A stretch of 11,579 bases of DNA. Source: Oscillospiraceae bacterium (GTDB lineage Bacteria > Bacillota_A > Clostridia > Monoglobales > WRBX01). The DNA is taken from the NCBI GenBank assembly GCA_009784335.1, contig WRBX01000011.1:1-11579 (forward strand). The letters run 5' to 3'. Positions 1 to 6,544 of the stretch are shown one piece after another. A model generated the notes under the pieces. The model was not told where the DNA came from, searched no databases, and saw nothing but the letters and a program-made list of their open reading frames with translations. The stretch's first letter is position 1; every line of letters starts with the position of its first letter. The translations under genes and the position numbers were made by a program.

Positions 1-27
1 GGGTGGTCTCTTTCTAAATATGATGAC

Positions 28-72
28 ACCACCCCGCCGACTTCGCCGGCACCCCTCCGGCGGAGGGGAATT
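28..72. repeat. GC-rich double-hairpin intergenic repeat, copy A
   Basis: Two adjacent hairpins are visible. The first is GCCG/CGGC around a TTCG-containing loop; the second is CCCCTCC-GGC-GGAGGGG, a 7-bp stem with a 3-base loop, followed by AATTTAAT. The same architecture (ACCCC-CCGAC, small hairpin, then a CCCC/GGGG hairpin and a T-rich end) recurs at 4067-4112, also just past the stop of a minus-strand gene. This suggests a REP-like dispersed intergenic element rather than a simple terminator. Bases 1-7 (GGGTGGT) are also complementary to 28-34 (ACCACCC), so the element may extend past the window edge. Confidence 0.5.
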
Positions 73-90
73 TAATATGCAATTTCTTCG

Positions 91-121
91 AAGTGCGGGA
101 CGCCGAGGGCGGCATCCCCTA
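91..121. repeat. Short palindromic element, intergenic copy
   Basis: GGGACGCC (97-104) pairs with GGCATCCC (111-118) around the loop GAGGGC, with one C/A mismatch. It is followed by CCTA. It is nearly identical to the copy at 5749-5779 and belongs to the same family as copies inside spoIIP, the 337-residue membrane protein gene and rpsF. This is the only copy outside a coding region; it directly follows the stop codon of the 1096-residue gene. Confidence 0.6.
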
Positions 122-3100
122 TTATCTTTTTGTTGCCGGGATTATTGGAGCTTGCGGTTCAATCAATCCTTTGCCCCATTTTTCGCGAAATGCTTCTAGC
201 ATTTCTGCGGATTTAGCTGTGCTTTTGGTGCTTGTATCGCCGAATTGTTCGTTGGTTTTCATTGATTCTAATAAATCTAATTGTGGTGCAGCAGTATGAA
301 CTCTTGTGTTATCTTGCGGCATAAACTGTTTATCAAATTCCATGTTTTCTTTAACTTCCCCAACCTGTTTTTCAGTCTCTTTCCTTTGCTTATCTTTTTC
401 TGATGCCTCTTTTATTACTGAAGCTGGAGTTTTTGCAAGCTCTTCTTTTGAAAGATTTTCCTCAGGCGTTGGATATTTCTGCGCATAATCCTCAGAAAAT
501 GTATTAAATCTATGCTCGGCGGTGGAGGTCATGCCGCCTCGCTCAAATCCCGCTGCATCTACAGTTTCTCCAAACATATTTGCACCGGTAGTCCTCACCG
601 CAAAGTCGTTGCCCTTTTGGCCGAACTCCTTTGTTTTTTCCCAAAAATTCCTGCTTTCAAATTGCTTTGCAAGCTCCGGATTGGTTTTTTCAAGCCCATG
701 CTTTTCATAAGAATCCATTTTTTTATAAAGCTCTCCTGCATCCTGTGGATGTTTTTTAGTATATGCTTGCTGTTTTTCCGGCGACCATTTGAGAAACTCT
801 TTTTTCATATTTTCTCTTTCAACATGCATTTGGTATCCTTCATTTCCTCCAATTATTGCATTTACCCCTACTTCTGTAGCTATAGTTGCCCCTATAGCAC
901 CCGGTGCAGCCACAGCAACGCCGCCAAAAGGAGTTGCAACTACTGCCGCTGTTACTCCAACTTTCACTGCTCGCCTGCCCCACATGGCGCCAAATCTGCC
1001 TAATGACTTGTTAAATGCTTTGAAAATGCCGGGTGCTTTTGACGGTGCTTTAGCCACTGTTTTTTCCACTATTGGAGCAGTTAGGCCATTATTTTTTAGA
1101 TGAAACTGCGTGACCGGCTCTGTTATCATAACTTGCTTGCCATCTTTGAAGCATTCTAATTGCACTCCTAGTCCTTCGCCACCAATTGCACGCGCTTCAT
1201 CTATTGCCTTAAATTTCTTTCCATTTTTATATAGCATATTTTCATGAACCATATAGTTTGTTTTTGAGTTTGTTATGAATTGTCCCTCTAAAACTTGAGC
1301 TTCCATATTTCCAAATTTATCAATAGTGGAAAGAGAGCCGTTTTGATGCGCCATAAACCGCATATCATCTTCAAATCGATAGCATATTAAATCACCGCCG
1401 TATGCTGCGCCGCCGTCGATATTATATTTGTTTGCCCATCTTCTTTGATATTCGTATTGAGTTCGGTTATGCCCGGATACTATTGAATAATTACCTTCTC
1501 GAAGCATTGCACCGTTATCGGCAGGCCTATTCCACATAATCCCGCCTTTTCCACTTACTCCATATTTTTCTGCATGACTTAGCGATTCCCCTCGCATAAT
1601 TTTTCCTATAACATCTGAGCCGGGATCCGAATGCATTGCGAAAATCCTTTTGTTACCATTTTGGATTTTCAAATAAGGGGCATCAATATGTTGCGAGACT
1701 TTATTTATCATGCCATCTATAAATCCGGGTTGCTTCATTTCTTGCTGTAAAAATGAATCTACGGCTTTATCACCGCCATTTCTGAGCCAATTTCTTGCAT
1801 GATCTAATCCATTGGCATTAATATTTGAAAAATTACCGGCCTTTATTGCCTCTTTATTATTAAATATTTCTGCCATAGCATTAACATGGTTTCCTCTATT
1901 AGCCTCAACAAAATCAAGCATAAATTTCTCGTGATTACCGGGCAGAATTGTTACATTAGGCCTATCTAAAAGATTGAAAACTTTCGCTGATTGCGGGCCG
2001 CGGTCCATTATGTCGCCTAGCACAATTAAGCGATCGTTAGCCGAGAAATTAATACCCCCTGGGCCTAGCATATTTTGCAACATATCACCCATTCCGTGAA
2101 TATCGCTCATTATGTATGTACTGCCTTTTGTTGGATTTGCCATGTTAATCGCTCCTTTTGTGGGCATGTTAGGCGTGTTTATTGCTTGAAGCCCTACTGC
2201 TCTTGTATTGCTCTGCATTAAGTTAGGTGTTGTTAAATTTTGCTGGATCATCGGTTGATTTCTTTCTAATGATCTATTTGTTACAGAAACTTGCATATCC
2301 TTAATAGTCTTATCAATGGAAACCATCTTATTATCAACTAGATTGATATAATCTTTATTCCAATACCCATTATTATTTTTTAATAATTTATTAACTTCTT
2401 TTAATTCTTCTTTAACTTTCATCATATCTTCTATACTTTTTTGTTTAGAAATTTTGCCATCAATCATTAAATTAATATGTTCAAAAACTCTTTTGTCAGC
2501 CAGCTTTCTATCTAGATTCGTTTTTGCAAACAATTGGTCATCCATTGCCTTCATTAGTGGAGTAGCATCCATGCCTGTTGTTTGAAAAAATGTTTCTTTG
2601 AATAACTCCTGATCAGCTGCAATAATAGCATTACCTACTGCTTCTTTAGGTAAAAGCCCATGAAAAAAGCTGGCATTTCTGACTTGTTTTGGATATGATG
2701 TGCCCCCTAGCAATTGTCGGTGTGCTTTATTACTTAATAACTCTGTATATCCCTCATTGAGTGCAGTTCCGGTTCTAACCCATCCCCCTTGGCCAACATA
2801 ATTTTGACTTCTTGCAAGACCTAATCTAAATCCAAAATCTTTATCTCTAGTTAAACCGTGTAATGTTTCATGAAAAGCTGTAGATTGTTTATCAACCCCT
2901 ATTGGATTAAGTTTAATTTTGCGAGTATCTGACCAATATGCGCCATCATTTAGCCCTACACTTCCATATTTAAAATCAACAATATTTTTATGCGCTTGGC
3001 TCTTTAGGCTCTCAAAAAGTTCCGCTTTATTTGCTTCGGGCCAATTGCCAAAAAACTCTTCTACCATAAACGATGCGACTTCTTCAATACTTCTATTTTT

Positions 3101-3412
3101 TTGTTTTACTAAATTTTTACCAAATATAGTATTCAAAATATTATTAGTATCACTGGGATGTCCTTTTCTATGTATATGAACATTTCCTTTCAAAACATTA
3201 GGATCCTCAAAGCGTTGGCGCAGAGCGTCAATTGTAGCTTTATCTTTTTTATAATCTAAAAAGTGCCACTTGCCAGCAATTTTATTACCATAGATGGCGT
3301 GAGGGGTTCCTGTGGTCGTGAAAAATTCATAGAATTCGCCTGTGTTTTTGGCGGATACTTTTTTTGTGCATATGTATTCTCTATCGTTATGCATTATTTT
3401 TTCATATTCCAT
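122..3412 (-). CDS. Large multi-domain protein: HExxH metallopeptidase-like region + calcineurin-like phosphatase + hydrophobic segment
   Basis: I do not recognise this 1096-residue protein as a known full-length family. Seen in order: an N-terminal region with HETLH (181-185) and NEGYTE (219-224), which fits the zinc site of gluzincin metallopeptidases; a predicted helical, Met/Asn/Gln-rich linker (about 300-430); then a metallophosphatase domain with every metal-binding motif present: SDIHG (436-440), GDIMDRG (466-472), GNHE (492-495), His594 and GH (647-648). This pattern matches the PPP/ApaH-like branch. A hydrophobic Ala/Val/Gly-rich stretch (about 817-857) could insert in or cross a membrane. 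The rest is a charged, Glu/Lys-rich tail containing LLESMKTNEQFGD, which resembles the N-terminus of the 61-residue protein encoded first in the operon. No Sec signal peptide is apparent. The start is placed at ATG 3412, 5 bases after GAGGTGA; an in-frame GTG at 3421 lies inside that ribosome site. The ribosome site overlaps the stop of the preceding gene, implying translational coupling. Domain calls are motif based; the overall role (effector, toxin or intracellular enzyme) is unknown. Confidence 0.85.
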   Translation of the reverse strand: MEYEKIMHNDREYICTKKVSAKNTGEFYEFFTTTGTPHAIYGNKIAGKWHFLDYKKDKATIDALRQRFEDPNVLKGNVHIHRKGHPSDTNNILNTIFGKNLVKQKNRSIEEVASFMVEEFFGNWPEANKAELFESLKSQAHKNIVDFKYGSVGLNDGAYWSDTRKIKLNPIGVDKQSTAFHETLHGLTRDKDFGFRLGLARSQNYVGQGGWVRTGTALNEGYTELLSNKAHRQLLGGTSYPKQVRNASFFHGLLPKEAVGNAIIAADQELFKETFFQTTGMDATPLMKAMDDQLFAKTNLDRKLADKRVFEHINLMIDGKISKQKSIEDMMKVKEELKEVNKLLKNNNGYWNKDYINLVDNKMVSIDKTIKDMQVSVTNRSLERNQPMIQQNLTTPNLMQSNTRAVGLQAINTPNMPTKGAINMANPTKGSTYIMSDIHGMGDMLQNMLGPGGINFSANDRLIVLGDIMDRGPQSAKVFNLLDRPNVTILPGNHEKFMLDFVEANRGNHVNAMAEIFNNKEAIKAGNFSNINANGLDHARNWLRNGGDKAVDSFLQQEMKQPGFIDGMINKVSQHIDAPYLKIQNGNKRIFAMHSDPGSDVIGKIMRGESLSHAEKYGVSGKGGIMWNRPADNGAMLREGNYSIVSGHNRTQYEYQRRWANKYNIDGGAAYGGDLICYRFEDDMRFMAHQNGSLSTIDKFGNMEAQVLEGQFITNSKTNYMVHENMLYKNGKKFKAIDEARAIGGEGLGVQLECFKDGKQVMITEPVTQFHLKNNGLTAPIVEKTVAKAPSKAPGIFKAFNKSLGRFGAMWGRRAVKVGVTAAVVATPFGGVAVAAPGAIGATIATEVGVNAIIGGNEGYQMHVERENMKKEFLKWSPEKQQAYTKKHPQDAGELYKKMDSYEKHGLEKTNPELAKQFESRNFWEKTKEFGQKGNDFAVRTTGANMFGETVDAAGFERGGMTSTAEHRFNTFSEDYAQKYPTPEENLSKEELAKTPASVIKEASEKDKQRKETEKQVGEVKENMEFDKQFMPQDNTRVHTAAPQLDLLESMKTNEQFGDTSTKSTAKSAEMLEAFREKWGKGLIEPQAPIIPATKR

Positions 3413-3423
3413 AATAATCACCT

Positions 3424-3768
3424 CTACCTATTCTTCCTAATCAGCCTGAGCAGTTCGCGGGTGGAAGTTGTGTTCATTAGGATTTCTTCGAGTTTTTGCT
3501 CGTTGGTTTGCAAATATTGCCGAAATTCCTCTTTTTCTTCATCAGAATCGCACCAATATTCAAGGCGCAATAGGGCTATCATGGCCAGCGCTTCTTCGGA
3601 TAGGCCTTGCTCGCTAAGCGGCTTTTCTGCGTCGATTCGCGGCATATACATTTCCAAGCTTTCTTTTTTAATCAGCTCGAAAACATCGGCCGGCAGGCGA
3701 TTTATTTGCTCCTCGCCGAGCGCCAAAAGAGTGGCATAGGTTTCTGAGTAAACTTTTTTATTGTTCAT
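3424..3768 (-). CDS. Conserved-looking 114-residue acidic protein of unknown function
   Basis: This is a small soluble protein with many Glu and Leu residues, predicted mostly helical, with no signal peptide and no membrane segment. Notable stretches are YMPRIDAEKPLSEQGLSEEA (about 41-60) and LRLEYWCDSDEEKEEF (about 67-82). I cannot name a family. It sits between the 61-residue gene (3-base gap) and the 1096-residue gene (its TAG overlaps that gene's ribosome site), so the three are almost certainly co-transcribed and translationally coupled. A plausible but unproven role is a chaperone, immunity or adaptor protein for the large downstream product. A ribosome site (AGAGGA) lies in the end of the preceding gene, 9 bases before ATG. 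Confidence 0.8.
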   Translation of the reverse strand: MNNKKVYSETYATLLALGEEQINRLPADVFELIKKESLEMYMPRIDAEKPLSEQGLSEEALAMIALLRLEYWCDSDEEKEEFRQYLQTNEQKLEEILMNTTSTRELLRLIRKNR

Positions 3769-3771
3769 GAT

Positions 3772-3957
3772 TTACATTCCTCTCGTGCCGATGTCTTTAC
3801 CGGCTTTTTCAATTGTGTTTTTAGGCATAGATGCCACTTGACCAAGCATCATAAGCGGATGCAGGCTACCCATGAGATCTTGCCCGGCATTTGTTACTTG
3901 TTTCATTGTGATGTCGCCGAATTGCTTGTTGTCTTTCAGTGATTGTAATAGGTTCAT
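3772..3957 (-). CDS. 61-residue protein whose N-terminus matches the tail of the large operon protein
   Basis: This is the first gene of the three-gene operon, with ribosome site AAAGGGG 9 bases before ATG. It begins MNLLQSLKDNKQFGD. The large protein carries LDLLESMKTNEQFGD at 1045-1059, identical at 8 of 15 positions with several conservative changes and a shared Lys four residues further on. The similarity extends to DNA (for example a common CAATTCGGCGA), so the two segments may be homologous by duplication or recombination. The remainder is Met/Gly-rich and moderately hydrophobic, with no clear membrane helix. No known family is recognised. It may be a docking, targeting or assembly peptide related to the large protein's tail; this is inference only. 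Confidence 0.7.
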   Translation of the reverse strand: MNLLQSLKDNKQFGDITMKQVTNAGQDLMGSLHPLMMLGQVASMPKNTIEKAGKDIGTRGM

Positions 3958-3983
3958 TTTAATCCGCCCCTTTCTCTATGTTA

Positions 3984-4012
3984 ACCTTAACAAATAAAAA
4001 AAGGATAGTCAA
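3984..4012 (-). promoter_or_regulatory. Candidate promoter of the three-gene operon
   Basis: On the minus strand TTGACT (4012-4007) is followed after 17 bases by TAAGGT (3989-3984). The -35 box is good but the -10 box is poor (3 of 6), which is typical of promoters that need an activator. The four-hexamer array at 4021-4059 lies directly upstream. The ribosome site of the first gene begins about 11 bases downstream of the -10. Confidence 0.45.
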
Positions 4013-4020
4013 TACCCTTA

Positions 4021-4059
4021 TGTTAAGTTTGTGTAAAGATTATGTTAAATTTGTGTTAA
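4021..4059 (-). promoter_or_regulatory. Pho-box-like array of four TTAACA direct repeats
   Basis: Read on the minus strand the array is TTAACA-N5-TTAACA-N5-TTTACA-N5-TTAACA. The hexamers occupy 4059-4054, 4048-4043, 4037-4032 and 4026-4021, an exact 11-base period. All four fit the Bacillus PhoP consensus TT(A/C/T)A(C/T)A with 5-base spacing. The array points the same way as the operon and ends 8 bases before its -35 box. A different OmpR/PhoB-family regulator with similar half-sites is the main alternative. At the DNA level it also appears as a 22-bp tandem repeat (4019-4040 and 4041-4062, 18 of 22 identical). Confidence 0.65.
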
Positions 4060-4066
4060 GGACGAA

Positions 4067-4112
4067 CCCCTCCGACCGCCTACGGCAGCCACCTCCCCTT
4101 AACAGGGGAGGT
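4067..4112. repeat. GC-rich double-hairpin intergenic repeat, copy B; plus-strand terminator-like
   Basis: A small GCC/GGC hairpin is followed by ACCTCCCCT-TAAC-AGGGGAGGT, a perfect 9-bp stem, and then CATTTTTTT on the plus strand. The layout matches copy A at 28-72. It lies 7 bases beyond the spoIIP stop. The T-run is on the plus-strand side, so it would terminate plus-strand transcription best. On the minus strand it could still stop or stabilise the spoIIP transcript. Confidence 0.55.
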
Positions 4113-4119
4113 CATTTTT

Positions 4120-5130
4120 TTATTCAAGCAGCAGCTTTCCGAGGGATTGCGCGGCGAGGCGGCCGCCGCGGAGGGCTTCATCGAGTGTGGTTTGGGTGGA
4201 GCCGACTTCGAGGAGCAGGGTGCCGGTGGTGGTGTGGGTGTTAAATCGCTCTTCGCGAAGGTCGATGCAGCGGGTGATGCGCGGAGTGTCGGCATTCATT
4301 TGCTGCTGCCATTTAATCGCGAAAGCGAGGTTTTGCTGCCAATTTGGGTGGGCGAGGCCCATGGCATCGGTGCCGGTAACAATCATAACTTGCGCGATTT
4401 TTTCACCATCAATTTCGATGATATTTTTGAGGCGGGTGCCGTCATCGCGCTGCATAGAATCGCGGTGGATATCGATGACGACCTTAATCGAGGGATATTT
4501 TTTGAGGTAGTTTTCGACCGAGGCGAGCGAGGATTTATAGGAGCCGTTATACGCGGGATAGTCGTGGACACTGCGATCTTGGAGAGTTTTAATGCCCATA
4601 CCTTCGAGAGTTTTGGCCATTTCCTCGCCGACTTTCATAACAGTGAAATTCATGTCCTGGGTGCGCGAGGGGTCGGATGGGTTATACCAATCGGAATCGG
4701 TGCGGGCGAAAGCCTCGGAGGCATGGGTGTGGACAATGAGCACCTGCGGGCCTTTGCCGGCGGCTTTGATTGCGGGGGCGGCGGCGATGGTTTTGGCGGA
4801 CGGCGTGAGATTGGTGTGGTTTTTGATTTGCACGCCATTGATTTCGAGGTAGCCTTCACCGGACCCCGGGTGCATATCGAGGGCGAGGACGGGCTTGAGG
4901 TCGGCATCATTGGGGGGATGATTGATATTGTCGGCGGGCGACCACGGGTCGCCCCTACTGTCCGAGAAGTCTAGCGAGGGGATTTGGGCGGCGAGGATGG
5001 ATTTTGCATTGGTTAAGTCGTAGCCGATTATTATATCATAGTTCCAAATTGAAAAAGTTATCCCGATTATATAGGCAAGAGCGATTGCTATTTTCTGCCA
5101 TTGTGGTTTTATTCTGCGAATTTTAAGCAC
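4120..5130 (-). CDS. spoIIP: Stage II sporulation protein P (peptidoglycan amidase/endopeptidase)
   Basis: SpoIIP acts with SpoIID and SpoIIM at the septal membrane of the mother cell, cutting peptidoglycan so that the membrane can engulf the forespore. Visible here are an N-terminal membrane anchor (about 11-29 of 336), a linker, and the catalytic domain with VLIVHTHASEAF (130-141), VVIDIHRDS (217-225), the LREERFNTHT stretch (291-300) and LLLEVGSTQTTLDEALRGG (305-323). These contain the conserved His and Glu expected of the family. The start is GTG 5130, because AGGAGGTG lies 7 bases upstream; an upstream in-frame ATG at 5148 precedes the ribosome site and is unlikely. A palindromic repeat element is translated in frame in the linker (about 58-67). 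The ribosome site is buried in a hairpin (5140-5162). It is last in the minus-strand cluster that begins with rpsF. Confidence 0.95.
   Translation of the reverse strand: MLKIRRIKPQWQKIAIALAYIIGITFSIWNYDIIIGYDLTNAKSILAAQIPSLDFSDSRGDPWSPADNINHPPNDADLKPVLALDMHPGSGEGYLEINGVQIKNHTNLTPSAKTIAAAPAIKAAGKGPQVLIVHTHASEAFARTDSDWYNPSDPSRTQDMNFTVMKVGEEMAKTLEGMGIKTLQDRSVHDYPAYNGSYKSSLASVENYLKKYPSIKVVIDIHRDSMQRDDGTRLKNIIEIDGEKIAQVMIVTGTDAMGLAHPNWQQNLAFAIKWQQQMNADTPRITRCIDLREERFNTHTTTGTLLLEVGSTQTTLDEALRGGRLAAQSLGKLLLE
4931..4958. repeat. Short palindromic element inside spoIIP
   Basis: GGGCGACC (4936-4943) pairs perfectly with GGTCGCCC (4947-4954) around ACG, followed by CTAC. On the coding strand it adds about ten residues (SRGDPWSPAD) to the linker between the membrane anchor and the catalytic domain of SpoIIP. 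This is a place where an insertion should be tolerated. Confidence 0.65.
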
Positions 5131-5162
5131 AAAAAAACACCTCCTCATAATATATGAGAAGG
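5131..5162 (-). terminator. Hairpin plus T-run that overlaps the spoIIP ribosome site
   Basis: On the minus strand CCTTCTCATA (5162-5153) pairs with TATGAGGAGG (5149-5140) around TAT: ten pairs including one G-U. It is followed by TG and seven T (5137-5131). It therefore has the form of an intrinsic terminator for the upstream genes. Its 3' arm contains the AGGAGG of spoIIP, whose GTG starts right after the T-run. Transcripts reading through would have the ribosome site masked. Confidence 0.6.
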
Positions 5163-5177
5163 CGCTGATTGTTATTA

Positions 5178-5501
5178 TTATTTGGATTGCTTATAAATAC
5201 TGAAGTTTTTTTCTTTTTCAATTGTCGGACCCGGAACTCTAGCTTGAATTATCTTTTCAGCTCTTTTTTCCACTTCGGCAATAATTTGATCGGATTCCCT
5301 ATCCCAAATTATCTTATCTTCCGCACTTAATCCGGTAAAGATATTTGGTATTCTGCTCATGAGCAAATCGTTTTGCAACGATTGCCTTGCTTTTTGAATT
5401 TCGCCAAACACCTTTGCCCTTTCCACTTTCATTTCGAACCATTCCCAGCAGCGCTCCTCGCGCCCTATTTGCCTAAATGTTTTGAGTTCGTTTCTTACCA
5501 T
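5178..5501 (-). CDS. 107-residue charged protein of unknown function
   Basis: This is a soluble, strongly charged, predicted helical protein with no signal peptide or membrane segment. The C-terminal half includes SAEDKIIWDRESDQIIAEVE, which looks amphipathic. No family is recognised. It starts 2 bases after the stop of the 337-residue membrane protein gene, with the end of that gene (GGGGAAG) supplying the ribosome site, so the two are coupled. It ends 47 bases before the spoIIP start. The tight coupling suggests it works with, or depends on, the membrane protein. Confidence 0.75.
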   Translation of the reverse strand: MVRNELKTFRQIGREERCWEWFEMKVERAKVFGEIQKARQSLQNDLLMSRIPNIFTGLSAEDKIIWDRESDQIIAEVEKRAEKIIQARVPGPTIEKEKNFSIYKQSK

Positions 5502-5503
5502 TT

Positions 5504-6517
5504 TTATTCTTCCCCTTTCTTTTTAGTAACTGCTTTTTTCTTGGTAGCAGTTTTTTTAATTGGTTTTGTTTCTTTTTTTATTTCTTCTTGCGGAGCATCG
5601 GCAACAGCTTCCTCTACACTCTCGGGATTTATAGTTTCCTCGGCGGCGGGGCGATTATCATCGTCCTCTACGCCGGGGCTCTCCTCCGAAGTGCGGGCGG
5701 CCGATTCGTCCGCCCCTACAGCATCGGCGATAGCTTCATTCTGTTCGAGCGGGACGCCGAGGGCGGCGTCCCCTACGGGTGCTACCTCGGGAGTTACTGT
5801 TTCATCGGCGGGCTCACCAAGGCGAGCCCCTACGGGTGCCACAGCCGTGGCTTCGGCTTTCGCCTCTTCTTCTTTATCCAAAATCGGCTTTAGCTTTTCA
5901 TCGAGCTCTTGACGAAGCCGATCGCGCTCGGGCTGCTCGGCTTCTTCCTCGGCTTTGATTGCTTCATAGACCTCGCGCTCATCGGGGGTTAGCACCAATA
6001 AATCTGCTTCCTCGAAAAACAACTTGCGAATCAGCATAATAAAGGCCGCAATGAAGCACATTGCACAAAGAATGGCGCCACTGCCGGGCATGGTGGTGAT
6101 GTTCGACGGAACCTCGTAATTAACCAAATTCTGCGCTTCTTTGGCAATTTGATTGCCGGATGTCATGATATAGTAGCCAATAATCAACAAGCCGCCGATG
6201 GAGCTAAGGCCCCAAACCGGGCGCGAAATCGGATATTTTGGCAGGAATGCGGCAATCAAGGTTGCGATACAAGCGACAAACGCCAGCATGATTAGCGAGT
6301 TGGTGGGCGTTGGCCGTAGCCGATCGAGGACAAAAACTTGCTTGCCCAGCATAACATCGAAACCGGTGAGGGTGACGAATGTCTCGCTGCCGCAAGAGAC
6401 TGTCAAAAACGGCATAGCAAAGCCAACAATGCAGAGGAACATGAAAATCTTAGTCATTCCTCGTGCCGAGAAAAAACTCTGCTTGCTTATGAACTTTTTC
6501 TTGTAGCGATCTTTCAT
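5504..6517 (-). CDS. Four-helix membrane protein with long repeat-containing acidic/lysine-rich tail
   Basis: Four hydrophobic segments are visible at about 23-42, 73-93, 101-119 and 146-166 of 337, followed by a cytoplasmic-looking tail of about 170 residues. The tail begins with a Glu/Lys-rich predicted helix (about 175-222). It then holds three translated palindromic elements with V-G-A/V-G-D signatures (about 228-275) and ends in KKTATKKKAVTKKKGEE. The Lys/Ala/Thr end resembles that of S6 in the same operon. No known family is recognised. It lies 27 bases after rpsR and 2 bases before the 107-residue gene, so it probably belongs to the ribosomal operon transcript. The ribosome site is weak (AAAGG, more than 10 bases upstream); Met21 is an alternative start. 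Confidence 0.8.
   Translation of the reverse strand: MKDRYKKKFISKQSFFSARGMTKIFMFLCIVGFAMPFLTVSCGSETFVTLTGFDVMLGKQVFVLDRLRPTPTNSLIMLAFVACIATLIAAFLPKYPISRPVWGLSSIGGLLIIGYYIMTSGNQIAKEAQNLVNYEVPSNITTMPGSGAILCAMCFIAAFIMLIRKLFFEEADLLVLTPDEREVYEAIKAEEEAEQPERDRLRQELDEKLKPILDKEEEAKAEATAVAPVGARLGEPADETVTPEVAPVGDAALGVPLEQNEAIADAVGADESAARTSEESPGVEDDDNRPAAEETINPESVEEAVADAPQEEIKKETKPIKKTATKKKAVTKKKGEE
5691..5719. repeat. Short palindromic element inside the membrane protein gene, copy 1
   Basis: GGGCGG (5695-5700) pairs with CCGCCC (5710-5715), followed by CTAC. Its coding-strand translation reads AVGADESAART. The open frame starts at the same VG position as in the other copies of this gene. Confidence 0.6.
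5749..5779. repeat. Short palindromic element inside the membrane protein gene, copy 2
   Basis: GGGACGCC (5751-5758) pairs perfectly with GGCGTCCC (5765-5772) around GAGGGC, followed by CCTACGGG. It is translated as APVGDAALGVPLE. It is nearly identical in DNA to the intergenic copy at 91-121. Confidence 0.7.
5806..5837. repeat. Short palindromic element inside the membrane protein gene, copy 3
   Basis: GGGCTC (5810-5815) pairs with GAGCCC (5824-5829), with an inner CC/GG extension, followed by CTACGGG. It is translated as APVGARLGEPADE. The peptide PVGARL-EPADE recurs in S6 (copy at 7729-7759). Confidence 0.7.
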
Positions 6518-6544
6518 ATTTTATATTATTGCCTTTCTTTGCAA

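Noticed and set aside
512..1103. Open frames on the plus strand within the large gene
   Set aside because: They overlap each other and lie opposite a continuous 1096-codon gene with recognisable motifs; no ribosome sites.
4147..4974. 275-codon open frame on the plus strand opposite spoIIP
   Set aside because: It is fully antisense to a clear spoIIP gene, has no ribosome site, and reads as low-complexity Gly/Val/Asp expected from the complement of a GC-biased gene.
5691..5837. CRISPR array suggested by three close palindromic repeats
   Set aside because: The repeats are unequal in sequence and spacing, continue an open reading frame, and have relatives far away in other genes.
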